Of a DNA stretch of 64,000 bases, positions 1-7,940 are shown piece by piece; positions within the stretch are counted from its first letter, which is position 1; the number at the start of each line of letters is the position of its first letter. Below the pieces are notes generated by a model. The model saw nothing but the letters and a program-made list of their open reading frames with translations, was not told the origin of the DNA and searched no databases. Source of the DNA: Metarhizobium sp017305935 (GTDB taxonomy: Bacteria > Pseudomonadota > Alphaproteobacteria > Rhizobiales > Rhizobiaceae); the NCBI RefSeq assembly GCF_029601685.1, contig NZ_JARRIR010000006.1, positions 62,001 to 126,000 on the forward strand, written 5' to 3'. A program made the position numbers and the translations under genes.

Positions 1-282
1 CGCATCGAAGGCGAAATCCAGCAGCTTCCCGGCGATTATCCGGTCGAGCAACTGTGGCAGGTCATCGCTGGCAAGGCCAAGGGGCGCGCGGACGACCGCG
101 AAGTGACCCTGTTCGACAGCGTCGGCTTCGCCACGGAAGATTTCTCCGCGCTGCGTTACGTCCGCGACAAGCTGGTCGGCCGCAACGTCCACCAGCCGCT
201 CGACCTGCTCGCCGATCCCGACGAGCCGCGCGACCTCTACGGCATGCTGCTGCGCCACGGCCAGAAGCGGACCACCGCCTGA
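1..282 (+). CDS. ocd: Ornithine cyclodeaminase/mu-crystallin family, C-terminal part
   Basis: The frame is open from the first base and ends at a TGA, so the 5' part lies outside the window. The visible 93 residues contain VTLFDSVGFATEDFSALRYV, the C-terminal signature of ornithine cyclodeaminases, which convert L-ornithine to L-proline and ammonia with bound NAD. The tail with DEPRDLYGML is also typical of rhizobial members. Other members of the family are alanine or ketimine reductases, so the exact substrate is inferred. The FAD amine oxidoreductase that follows on the same strand fits an amino-acid catabolic setting. Confidence 0.8.
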   Translation, partial: RIEGEIQQLPGDYPVEQLWQVIAGKAKGRADDREVTLFDSVGFATEDFSALRYVRDKLVGRNVHQPLDLLADPDEPRDLYGMLLRHGQKRTTA

Positions 283-367
283 TTTCCGAACGACCGCCGC
301 TGCGATTGCATCGGCGGCTCTTCCTCGTTAAGCCTCGGAGAGATGCTTCGTTTCTCTGAGGTTTTTC

Positions 368-1699
368 ATGCCCGGTCCCACCGTCGTTCCCGTCCAAGGC
401 GATGCCGCCCTGCCCCGGAAAGTCGATGTCGTCGTCATCGGCGGCGGTATCATCGGCGTTTCGACGGCGCTGGAACTGGCCGAGCGCGGCGTCTCGGTGG
501 CGCTGTGCGAAAAGGGCGGCATCGGCCAGGAACAATCCAGCCGCAACTGGGGCTGGGTGCGCATCTCGATGCGCGATCCGCGCGAAGTGCCGCTGATGGC
601 CGAGGCGCTGCGCATCTGGGAAACGCTGGACGCCCGCATAGGCCGCGACACCGGCTATACCAGGGCCGGCATCGTCTTTTCCTGCGCGACGGACAAGGAT
701 TTCGAAGCGCAGGACCGCTGGCGCCAGAATCTCGACGGCTACCAGATCGAAACGCGGATGATGGATGCAAAAGAATTCCGCACGTTGTTTCCCGGCTCGC
801 GCATGACCGTCAGGGGCGGGTTGCTGACCCCGATCGACGGTCGCGCCGAGCCACAGAAAGCGGCCCCCGCCATTGCCGAATTCGCCCGTGAAAAGGGAGC
901 CGTCATTCTGACGCAATGCGCCGTGCGCGGCATCGAAACGGCTGGCGGCCGCGTCTGCGGCGTGGTGACCGAGCGCGGCTCCATCGCCTGCAGCGCGGTG
1001 GTTCTGGCCGGCGGCGCCTGGTCCAGCCTGTTTGCCGGCAGCCTTGGCATCCGCCTGCCGCAATTGAAGGTGCTGAACTCCGTGCTGCGCACCAAACCGC
1101 TGGCCGGCGGGCCGGAAGAGGCAATGTGGGCCAACGACTTCGCCTTCCGCAAGCGCCAGGATGGCGGCTATACTATCGCATCCGGCCATGAGAACATCGT
1201 CGATATCGTCCCCGACAGTTTTCGCTACGCGCTGAATTTCCTGCCGGCGCTGAAAAGCGAGTGGCGCTCGCTGCGCCTGCGCCTCGGCAAGCGCTTCCTT
1301 GAGGAAGCCCGTTTGCAACGCCGCTGGGCGATGGATCGCCCCAGCCCCTTCGAGGCGACGCGGGTACTCGACCCGATGCCGGATCTGGCGCTGGCCAATG
1401 GCGCGTTCAAACACCTGCAGGCCGCCTTCCCGATCTTCGAGAAAGCCGAAATCGCCCAGCATTGGGGCGGCATGATCGATGTGACGCCGGATGCGGTGCC
1501 GGTGATTTCCACCGTCGATGCGTTTCCGGGTTTCCACATCGCCACCGGTTTTTCCGGCCATGGTTTCGGCATCGGCCCGGGCGCCGGCCGCTTGATGGCC
1601 GATCTGGTCACCGCCCGCCCGCCGGTGGTCGATCCCGCGCCCTTCCGCCTGTCGCGCTTCTCGGATGGCTCACGCATCGAGTTGATCACCGGTTTCTGA
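368..1699 (+). CDS. FAD-dependent amino-acid/amine oxidoreductase (DAO family)
   Basis: This 443-residue protein has an N-terminal Rossmann dinucleotide site (VVIGGGIIG, about residues 22-30) followed by ELAERGVSVALCEKG, the FAD-binding fold of the D-amino-acid oxidase/glycine oxidase/sarcosine oxidase group. A C-terminal HIATGFSGHGFGIGPGAG segment, typical of DAO-family FAD sites, is also present. The N-terminal NWGWVRISMRDPREVPLM stretch is common in rhizobial oxidases of opine- or secondary-amine type. It starts at an ATG 86 bases after the cyclodeaminase stop, suggesting a shared amino-acid or opine pathway. Substrate specificity cannot be read from the sequence. Confidence 0.85.
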   Translation: MPGPTVVPVQGDAALPRKVDVVVIGGGIIGVSTALELAERGVSVALCEKGGIGQEQSSRNWGWVRISMRDPREVPLMAEALRIWETLDARIGRDTGYTRAGIVFSCATDKDFEAQDRWRQNLDGYQIETRMMDAKEFRTLFPGSRMTVRGGLLTPIDGRAEPQKAAPAIAEFAREKGAVILTQCAVRGIETAGGRVCGVVTERGSIACSAVVLAGGAWSSLFAGSLGIRLPQLKVLNSVLRTKPLAGGPEEAMWANDFAFRKRQDGGYTIASGHENIVDIVPDSFRYALNFLPALKSEWRSLRLRLGKRFLEEARLQRRWAMDRPSPFEATRVLDPMPDLALANGAFKHLQAAFPIFEKAEIAQHWGGMIDVTPDAVPVISTVDAFPGFHIATGFSGHGFGIGPGAGRLMADLVTARPPVVDPAPFRLSRFSDGSRIELITGF

Positions 1700-1700
1700 G

Positions 1701-2356
1701 ATGGCACGCAAACCGCGAGGCGACGGCACGCTCGACACCGAACTGGACGACCTGCCGCCGGACCAGCGCTGGCGGGAATGGATGCGCCGCGCCGAAGCGG
1801 TGATCTCGCCTCCGCCATGCCGGTTTCGCGCGAAACCATCGCCCGCGTCGTCGGCAGCACCTGCAGCATCGACCTGCTGATCGAGGATATTTCCGCCGAA
1901 CTGCGCGGAAAACCCTATGAAATCGTCGCGGTCGCCGGCGGCTGGCAGTATCGCACGCGGCCGGCCTATGCCGTCGTCATCAAGGCCTCGCAAGCTCCCA
2001 CCCGCGAAACACCGGACATCAGCCGGCAGGAGGCGACCGTGCTCGCCGCCATCGGCTATTTCCAGCCGGTCACCCGTGGCGAACTCTCGAAAATCCTCGG
2101 CAAGGAGGTCAGTCGCGATTCCATCGCGTCGCTGCGGCAGGCCGGCTATATCCAGACCGGCCCGCGCAGCCCGACGCCGGGCGCGCCCTTCACCTATGTG
2201 ACCACGCAAGCTTTCCTCTCCGCGTTCGGCCTCGCGACCTTGCGCGACCTGCCCGATATCGAGCATCTCGAAGATGCCGGCCTGTTGAACCGCATCGAGC
2301 CCGAAGACGGCGCACCGACCGCCGCCCCTGCTGAGGAAGACGAGACCGGCGCTTGA
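1701..2356 (+). pseudogene. scpB: ScpB-like protein (SMC-ScpAB family), single-base frameshift
   Basis: The gene opens one base after the upstream stop with ATG at 1701, reading MARKPRGDGTLDTELDDLPP and then the conserved MRRAEAVI. At about 1804-1808 the frame must move by one base to continue into the conserved SAMPVSRETIARVVG and the rest of the family (AIGYFQPVTRGELSKILGKEVSRD, then SPTPGAPFTYVTT). Restoring one T (gtgatcTtcgcc instead of gtgatctcgcc) gives VIFASAMPV, the expected sequence, in one uninterrupted frame. ScpB is a winged-helix kleisin partner of condensin. This copy sits beside catabolic genes, so it may be a paralogue with another role. One homopolymer base is missing: either a sequencing error or a recent pseudogene. 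Confidence 0.8.
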
Positions 2357-2409
2357 AACCGGATTTATTTAAGCTTAAACTTTCCGCACGAATTCTGGGA
2401 GGGGCGGAG

Positions 2410-3186
2410 ATGACATCGAATATGAGACAGCGGATCCTATCAGGCGAAACGCTGATCGGCTCCTTCGCCGCGATTCCCCATCCCGTCGCCATTGAGGTGA
2501 CGGCGGCCGCCGGTCCGGATTTTCTCTGCATCGACGCCGAGCACGCCCAGATCGGCCGCGAGCGGCTGGAGGATCTGATCCGCGCCGGCGACGTCCATGG
2601 CGTGCCGATGCTCGTGCGGGTACCCGGCCATGCGCCGGAACAGATCGCGGCGGCGCTGGATGCGGGCGCGGCCGGAGTCCTCGTGCCGCGCGTCTCCACC
2701 GTCGCCGAAGCGCAAGCCGCTGTCACCGCCACCCGCTACCCGCCGCAAGGCGCGCGCGGCGTCGGCCCGGGCCGCGCGGCGGCCTATGGTTATCGCATTC
2801 CCGACTATCTGGAATCGGCCAATCGCACCGTACTGCTCGCCATCCAGGTGGAAACGGCGGCAGGCCTTGCCAATATTTCCCAGATCGCCGCCGTCGAGGG
2901 CATCGACGTGATCTTCATCGGCCCTGGCGATCTCTCGGTTTCCATCGGCGCGCTCGGGCCGGAGGGCCGCGAATTGCTGCAAGCGGCAATCGTCACTATT
3001 GCGTCGGCCGCCACCGACGCCGGCCGCATCGCCGGCATCTTCCGCCCCGCCCCCGACGATATCGCCGCCTGGCGCAGCAAGGGCATCAGCTTCTTCATCC
3101 TCGCCAGCGATACGATGTTTCTGGGCGCCAGCGTGGCGGCCGGATTGGCGACCGCGCGGGCGGCGACGGGCGACAAGCCTGCCTGA
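2410..3186 (+). CDS. HpcH/HpaI aldolase family (2-keto-3-deoxy acid aldolase type)
   Basis: The 258-residue product is a class II (metal-dependent) pyruvate aldolase of the HpcH/HpaI or GarL type. These cleave 2-keto-3-deoxy or 4-hydroxy-2-oxo acids to pyruvate plus an aldehyde. Visible signatures are DFLCIDAEHAQ near the N terminus, the glycine-rich GARGVGPGRAAAYG loop, the metal-binding glutamate in IQVETAAGL and GIDVIFIGPGDLSVS. The ATG at 2410 follows a GGGAGGGG stretch; the frame is open upstream to 2353 but without a better ribosome site. It lies between the ScpB-like gene and the exporter on the same strand. The natural substrate is not evident. Confidence 0.88.
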   Translation: MTSNMRQRILSGETLIGSFAAIPHPVAIEVTAAAGPDFLCIDAEHAQIGRERLEDLIRAGDVHGVPMLVRVPGHAPEQIAAALDAGAAGVLVPRVSTVAEAQAAVTATRYPPQGARGVGPGRAAAYGYRIPDYLESANRTVLLAIQVETAAGLANISQIAAVEGIDVIFIGPGDLSVSIGALGPEGRELLQAAIVTIASAATDAGRIAGIFRPAPDDIAAWRSKGISFFILASDTMFLGASVAAGLATARAATGDKPA

Positions 3187-3213
3187 CGATTGACCTTGCA
3201 TCGCGGCTGGCCT

Positions 3214-4466
3214 ATGGCATCGCCACGCGTCCGCGCCTCCCGCTATCGCCGGAATTTCCTCTTGGCACAGCCCGCAGTCAAAACCCGCATGAGCGAGCGG
3301 CGCACGAGCATGATCGGCGCGCTGATGGCGACGCTCGGGCCGATTTCCATGTCGGTCTATACGCCTGCCATGCCGGAGCTGGTGCGTGCTTTCGGCACCA
3401 GCGATGCGACGATCAAGTTGACTCTGTCGATTTATTTCGCCGGCTTCTCGGTCGCCCAGCTTCTGGCCGGGCCGGCATCGGATGCCTTTGGCCGCCGCCG
3501 TGCCACGCTTGCCTTCGTCGGCATCTATATCATCGGAAGCCTGCTCGCCGCCTTTGCGCCGGATGTCGGCTGGTTGCTGGCCGGCCGTCTCATCCAGGGC
3601 ATCGGCGCCTCGGTCGGCATCACCGTCGCCCGCGCCATCGTCCGCGACCAGTTCGTCGGTGTCGAAGCGTCGCGGATCATGAACCTGATCGGAATCATGC
3701 TGGCGATCGGCCCGGCATTCGCCCCGACCATCGGCGGTCTGGCACTCGCTGCTCTCGGCTGGAAGTCGATCTTTTTCCTGCTGGTTGGCTTCGGCCTGCT
3801 GACCGGGCTTTCCGTCCTGGTCTTCATGCGCGAAACGGGCAAGCCCGATCCTCGGCGTATCTTGCCCGGCCCACTGTTTAGCGCCTATGGCATCCTGATC
3901 CGCGATCCGCGCTTCGTCGCCGCTTCGCTGGTGTTGACCGGCTCGGTCGGTGCGCTCTATGCGCAGGCGACGATGCTGCCCTTCATCCTCATCAAGCTGG
4001 TCGGCCTCACGCCGACCGCCTTCGGCATGGGCATGCTGATGCAGACCGGCAGCTATTTCCTCGGCTCGGTGATGCTGCGGTTTGTATCGCCGCGTCTCGG
4101 CGGCGAACGCTCCGTCAAGGTGGGATTGGCCTTCGTGCTGGCCGGCGGCTTGATGATGGCGGCCTCGGCGCAGATGATCACGCCGTCCTATCTGTCGATC
4201 ATGGGACCGGTGGCATTCCTCAGTTTCGGGATCGCCTTCCTCGTGCCGCATATGACGACCATCGCGCTCTATCCCTTCTCCGAGATCGCCGGCTCCGCCT
4301 CGGCGATGATGGGATTTCTGCAGATGGCGGCGGTTTCATCGGCGGCGTCTGTGCCGCCGCGATCGGCCTGCCGCTGATCGCCTTCGGCACGGTCATTCCG
4401 GCCATGGCGATCATCGCTGTTGTCAGTTTCGTTGTTTTCTCCGCGCTCAGCCCGTCAGCGCGCTGA
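3214..4466 (+). pseudogene. Bcr/CflA-type MFS drug exporter, single-base frameshift near 3' end
   Basis: A 12-helix major facilitator of the Bcr/CflA drug:proton antiporter group. The N terminus reads TLGPISMSVYTPAMPELVRAFG and is followed by the motif-A-like loop GPASDAFGRRRAT. The frame breaks at 4326-4327 in cagatggcggcgg and stops early at 4377. Adding one G gives QMGGGFIGGVCAAIGLPL and then the last helix VIPAMAIIAVVSFVVF up to a TGA at 4466, 8 bases before the convergent small gene. So the gene is intact apart from one missing base in a G run. The start is uncertain: ATG at 3214 or 3289, or TTG at 3262, none with a strong ribosome site. Confidence 0.8.
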
Positions 4467-4474
4467 AGCATCCG

Positions 4475-4735
4475 TCAAAAGAAGCCGCAGCACTGCGAGA
4501 CTGGCGGCGACGAACGCAGCACGGACACCGGAAGAGGCGCCGTTTCGGCCTGACCCGGGAAACGATGGGTGGACGTCTCGTCCGACCGGGCGCGAGGCGC
4601 ACGCAACCGCTTGGCGGCGGAATGAAGCATACGGCCGAGCTCGACCGTGGTGACCCCATCCGCATGCGCGACCGCCAGAATCATCGGATCGCGCAGGGCT
4701 TCGGACAATGTCAGATCTTCGTAAGGCTGCTGCAT
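4475..4735 (-). CDS. Small uncharacterised rhizobial protein (86 aa)
   Basis: This short gene starts with MQQPYEDLTLSEALRDPMILAVAHADGV. The pattern LSEALRDPMI..V..ADGV is one I associate with small conserved rhizobial proteins that have no assigned function. The C-terminal half is proline- and arginine-rich and poorly conserved in appearance. On its strand an AGAGGA ribosome site lies 9 bases before the ATG. It converges on the exporter gene with 8 bases between the repaired stop codons. No catalytic motif, signal peptide or membrane segment is visible. Confidence 0.5.
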   Translation of the reverse strand: MQQPYEDLTLSEALRDPMILAVAHADGVTTVELGRMLHSAAKRLRAPRARSDETSTHRFPGQAETAPLPVSVLRSSPPVSQCCGFF

Positions 4736-4812
4736 GGCGGTTAATCCTCTTTTCAGTCGACGGGGCGGTTTGTCACATGGCTCCGGAACTTGACAAAATA
4801 GGCAAATAGGAG

Positions 4813-4853
4813 TTACCGGTAAGTAACATTTACATTTGTTACCGATCGGTCAC
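4813..4853. promoter_or_regulatory. Tandem palindromes, probable TetR operator
   Basis: Two palindromes sit directly before the TetR gene: TTACCGGTAA at 4813-4822 (perfect) and GTTACCGATCGGTCAC at 4838-4853 (one mismatch per arm). Both share the half-site TTACCG or TTACC. The second ends 4 bases before the regulator's ATG, so binding there would block its own transcription. This is the usual layout of TetR autorepression and may also control the divergent small gene. Inferred from symmetry and position only. Confidence 0.55.
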
Positions 4854-4857
4854 GTCG

Positions 4858-5487
4858 ATGTCAATACGCAGTTCGAAAATTACGAATCCCGTTGTGACGG
4901 AAGAATTGGCCGGAAATGCGAACGGCGGCAAAACTCGTCCGCGCGAGCGCATCGTTTCCGCCGCCTGCACGCTGTTTCGCGAAAACGGCATCCGCGCCAC
5001 CGGCGTGGAGGCCATCGCCGAGGCCGCCGACACCAATAAGATGACGCTCTATCGCCATTTCGGCTCCAAGGACGAGCTGATCTGCGAGGCACTGAAATGC
5101 ATCTCGGATCGCCATGCCGCCTTCTGGGAAAAACTGACGGCGGATTTTCCCGACGATTCGCAGGCCCGCCTGCTGGCCTGGGTAGAATTGCGCGCCGCCT
5201 CGCTGGTGGACGAACCGCATGGCTGCGACCTCAGCAACGCCGCCGTCGAGCTGAAGGAAACCGACCATCCCGCTCATGCCGTCATAGAGCAGGTGAAGGC
5301 GGCCCAGCATCGTCGCCTCGTGGATCTGTGCGCCGACGCCGGCAGCCGCGACCCGGATCTTCTGGCCAATACACTTGCCATGCTGCTGGAAGGCGCGCGC
5401 GTCAGCCGCTGCGCTTCCGGCGCGGAAGGGCCGTGCAGGCAATTTTCCCGCGCCTGTCACGCCGCCATCTCTGCCTTTCGAAATTAG
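4858..5487 (+). CDS. TetR/AcrR family transcriptional regulator
   Basis: A 209-residue repressor with a TetR helix-turn-helix: RERIVSAACTLFRENGIRAT, then VEAIAEAADTNKMTLYRHFGSKDELI, at roughly residues 30-80. The rest is the variable ligand-binding and dimer domain, with CDLSNAAVEL typical of a rhizobial subgroup. The ATG at 4858 has no good ribosome site and abuts the palindromes, so the transcript leader may be very short. The neighbouring exporter and aldolase are convergent rather than divergent, so the target genes are not certain. Confidence 0.88.
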   Translation: MSIRSSKITNPVVTEELAGNANGGKTRPRERIVSAACTLFRENGIRATGVEAIAEAADTNKMTLYRHFGSKDELICEALKCISDRHAAFWEKLTADFPDDSQARLLAWVELRAASLVDEPHGCDLSNAAVELKETDHPAHAVIEQVKAAQHRRLVDLCADAGSRDPDLLANTLAMLLEGARVSRCASGAEGPCRQFSRACHAAISAFRN

Positions 5488-5615
5488 ACTTTAGGCTAAT
5501 ACGGATTTACGCAAAACGGATAAACTTCACCTTCTCCAGCTCAAGACTCGATAGCCCCATTCATGCTAGGGGAAAGAAGCATGTGACGAAGCGGTAGCGA
5601 CGGATGTGAAACCCC

Positions 5616-7580
5616 GTGCGGAGAGATGACCTGAGCAGCCGGAATCCTGCCGAGAGCGCACAGCTGCGCGTCGCCCTGATCGGGCGGCCGCGGCTGGTCG
5701 CGCGTGATCATGGCGACATCGCCCTGCCGGAAAAAGCCTATCTGCTGCTGGCCATGCTGGCGGTGGCGCCGGAAGCGCGTCTCGATCGCGATGTCGTGCG
5801 CCGGCTGATCTGGCAGGCGGAATCGGCCGAGCGCCGCGCCGGTAGCCTGCGACAGCTGCTTTCGCGCATCGACCAGCGGCTCGGCCAGGATTTGCCGCCG
5901 CTGCTCGTCAACGACCGCAATGAAATCCGCCTTAATCTCAGCGCCTGGAACGTCGATCTCATCGATCTCTCTACCGCGAGGCCGCCGCTGGCGCCGCAAT
6001 TCTGGCCACTGCTGCAGGGTGAGCTTCTCGAAGGCGCCAATCTCGAGACGCATGGCGCCGAGGAATGGCTGCGCTTCGAGCGTGACCGCCTGTCCGAGCG
6101 CCGCGTGCATCTGCTGCGCGAAACGCTCGATGACGCCGATGCGCTCAGCGACGCGGACCTTCTCTTCCTCGGCGGTCGCCTGCTGGATATCGACCCGGCC
6201 GAGGAAAGCGCCGTCCGGTCGCTGATGTTCGCCTATGGCCGCAAGAAGGAGACATCCGCGGCGCGCAAAATCTACCAGCAATGTGTCGATCGCCTGCGCG
6301 ACGACTACGGCGCCGAGCCGGAGCCGGCCACGCGGGCGATGGCCGAACGCCTCGGTGTCGTCAGCCATGCCCGCGCCATCGAGCCGATGATCCGTCCGGA
6401 TTTCCTGCCCGTCGAGCATGCAGGTGAGCCGCGCATCGTCATCCTGCCGCCGCAGGCGGTGCTGAACGACGGCGTACTCGGCCGCATCGGCCATACGCTG
6501 CTGGAAGAGTTGACCATCCGTCTCGGCCAGCAGCGCGGCTTCAAGATCATTGCCGCCCATACCAGCCTGGAGCTTCTCAGCCGCGCCATCGATCCGGCGG
6601 CGGCAGCCCCGGAGCTCACCTTCGACTATTCCGTCTACGTGACGATCCGCGGCGGCGAAGAGGATGTCTACGCCACATGCCGGCTGACAAAGCTGTCGGA
6701 TTCCTCGGTGCTCTGGGCGCATGATTTCTCGCTTGGCCTTGCCCATATCAACGATTCCTTCGCGCAGCTGTCGCGCCGCATCGTGCTGTGCCTCACCGAT
6801 CGCATCGAGCGCGAGGAACTGCTGCAGCCGGTCGACGTTTCGCCGACCGCCTATCGCCTCTATCTGGAGGGCAAACGGCTGCTGGCCAAGACCGAGTTGC
6901 CGCTGCTGCGCAAGGCCCGCCAGTTCTTCCAGGCCTCGTTGAAACGCTGCGACAGTTTCGCGCCTGCCCATGCCGGCATTGCCCGCGCCACCTCGCTGGA
7001 ATGGGTGGTGCGCTTCATGCGTGATCGCGACCTGCTCGACAAGGCCAAGGATGCCGCCCTGCAGGCGCGCGAGACCGACCCGAACAACGGCCGCGTCTTC
7101 CGTGAGCTCGGCCATATCTCGCTCTACCAGCGCCGCTTCGAGGAAAGCCTCGCCTATTACCAGCATGCGCAGGAACTGAGCCCCAACGACGCCGACATCC
7201 TCGCCGACCACGCCGATGCGCTCTCGCATGACGGCCAGCTCGACCGGGCGCTGGAACTCAGTCTCTCCGCCTTCCGCCTCAATCCGCTGCCCTCGGACCA
7301 TTATTACTGGCAACTCGGCGGCATCTATTATGTGCAGCAGAATTACGCCAAGGCGCTGGAAGCGCTGGAGCCGGTGCGCAGCAAACCGGCGACGGCGCGA
7401 CTGCTCGCCGCCTCCTACGCCATGATCGGCGACCTGCAGCAGGCGAACCGTTACGCTCAGATCGTGCTGGAGAATTTCCCGGATTTCCGTACCGAGCATT
7501 TGTGGCATTTCGTGCCGGACCGTGATCCCGGCTACACCCGCTTGCTCATCGAAGGCCTCAATCGCGCTGGCCTGAACTGA
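5616..7580 (+). CDS. BTAD/TPR transcriptional regulator (SARP-like)
   Basis: A 654-residue protein starting at GTG. The first 100 residues look like an OmpR/SARP-type winged helix (LRVALIGRPRLVARDHGDIALPEKAYLLLAMLAVAP...). They are followed by a bacterial transcriptional activation domain (YGRKKETSAARKIYQQCVDRLRDDYGAEPEPATRAMAERLG, near residues 205-250). A middle region (LGRIGHTLLEELTIRLG, FDYSVYVTIRGGEEDVYATCRL) resembles the TolB-like part of CadC-type regulators. The C terminus carries TPR helices (NGRVFRELGHISLYQRRFEESLAYYQHAQELSPND). No phosphoacceptor domain is seen. It reads toward the precursor-YcaO-TfuA genes 221 bases downstream, so it is a plausible activator of that locus; this is inference from adjacency. 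Confidence 0.8.
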   Translation: MRRDDLSSRNPAESAQLRVALIGRPRLVARDHGDIALPEKAYLLLAMLAVAPEARLDRDVVRRLIWQAESAERRAGSLRQLLSRIDQRLGQDLPPLLVNDRNEIRLNLSAWNVDLIDLSTARPPLAPQFWPLLQGELLEGANLETHGAEEWLRFERDRLSERRVHLLRETLDDADALSDADLLFLGGRLLDIDPAEESAVRSLMFAYGRKKETSAARKIYQQCVDRLRDDYGAEPEPATRAMAERLGVVSHARAIEPMIRPDFLPVEHAGEPRIVILPPQAVLNDGVLGRIGHTLLEELTIRLGQQRGFKIIAAHTSLELLSRAIDPAAAAPELTFDYSVYVTIRGGEEDVYATCRLTKLSDSSVLWAHDFSLGLAHINDSFAQLSRRIVLCLTDRIEREELLQPVDVSPTAYRLYLEGKRLLAKTELPLLRKARQFFQASLKRCDSFAPAHAGIARATSLEWVVRFMRDRDLLDKAKDAALQARETDPNNGRVFRELGHISLYQRRFEESLAYYQHAQELSPNDADILADHADALSHDGQLDRALELSLSAFRLNPLPSDHYYWQLGGIYYVQQNYAKALEALEPVRSKPATARLLAASYAMIGDLQQANRYAQIVLENFPDFRTEHLWHFVPDRDPGYTRLLIEGLNRAGLN

Positions 7581-7616
7581 GGCGGGTTGCGCGTTCCCCG
7601 CACTAAGCGCTTGTTT

Positions 7617-7739
7617 TATAATATGTCTTGGCGATAAAAATTACCGCGCGTCTTTCTGTGACACCGCCCACGTCAAACCGCATACCGATTCATAGCGCCT
7701 TGACCTTAACCGTCAACGTCGCTGTCACGCAGGGGTGAC
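7617..7739 (+). promoter_or_regulatory. Candidate activator-dependent promoter and inverted repeats before the RiPP precursor
   Basis: In the 221-base gap before the precursor gene there is a perfect -10 hexamer TATAAT at 7617-7622, with no recognisable -35 at 17 bases. Downstream are two inverted repeats: TTGAC-N7-GTCAA at 7700-7716 and GTCAC-N6-GTGAC at 7724-7739. A strong -10 without a -35 is common in activator-controlled promoters, and the adjacent SARP-like protein could supply the activator. The repeats could also be mRNA structure or a second promoter region. No binding data are implied. Confidence 0.35.
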
Positions 7740-7801
7740 GCCCCCCATGATCATCTCTTCCTGCCTCACCCAAGAGGCGGCCCGAACCTCAGGAGACGAT
7801 C

Positions 7802-7930
7802 ATGAAGATCACTGAAACCGCACAGACCGTCCGTCTTTCTCCCGCCGCGCAGGCCATCCTGAAACAGCAGACCGTGACCGTCGACTCCAACGCAACGTCG
7901 AACATCGTTCACGCTGTCCGTTTCCGCTGA
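7802..7930 (+). CDS. Candidate RiPP precursor peptide for YcaO-TfuA (42 aa)
   Basis: A 42-codon gene with AGGAGA placed 5 bases before the ATG, 10 bases upstream of the YcaO gene. The N-terminal part (MKITETAQTVRLSPAAQ) looks like a leader. The C-terminal part TVTVDSNATSNIVHAVRFR is rich in Thr, Ser and Asn and contains no cysteine, so azole or thioamide chemistry would fall on Ser/Thr or the backbone. Size and position match precursors of YcaO-modified peptides such as thioamitides and trifolitoxin (also about 42 residues as I remember it, with a similar A-[IV]-L-K segment before the core; needs alignment). No second copy was found nearby. The alternative is a small helper protein. Confidence 0.65.
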   Translation: MKITETAQTVRLSPAAQAILKQQTVTVDSNATSNIVHAVRFR

Positions 7931-7940
7931 GAGCTTGACA

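Noticed and set aside
62..1561. Long minus-strand frame (499 codons) opposite the FAD oxidoreductase
   Set aside because: Composition is rich in His, Gln, Arg and Gly without any domain, as expected for the antisense of a GC-rich gene; the plus strand has clear family motifs.
1795..1815. Programmed ribosomal frameshift in the ScpB-like gene
   Set aside because: No slippery heptamer or downstream structure is evident, and the same kind of one-base loss occurs in unrelated genes of the window.
2440..4251. Minus-strand frame of 603 codons opposite the aldolase and exporter
   Set aside because: Spans two well-supported genes and their junction, low-complexity charged composition; a shadow frame.
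5541..7508. Minus-strand frame of 655 codons opposite the BTAD regulator
   Set aside because: Mirror of a protein with clear winged-helix, BTAD and TPR motifs; no motif of its own.
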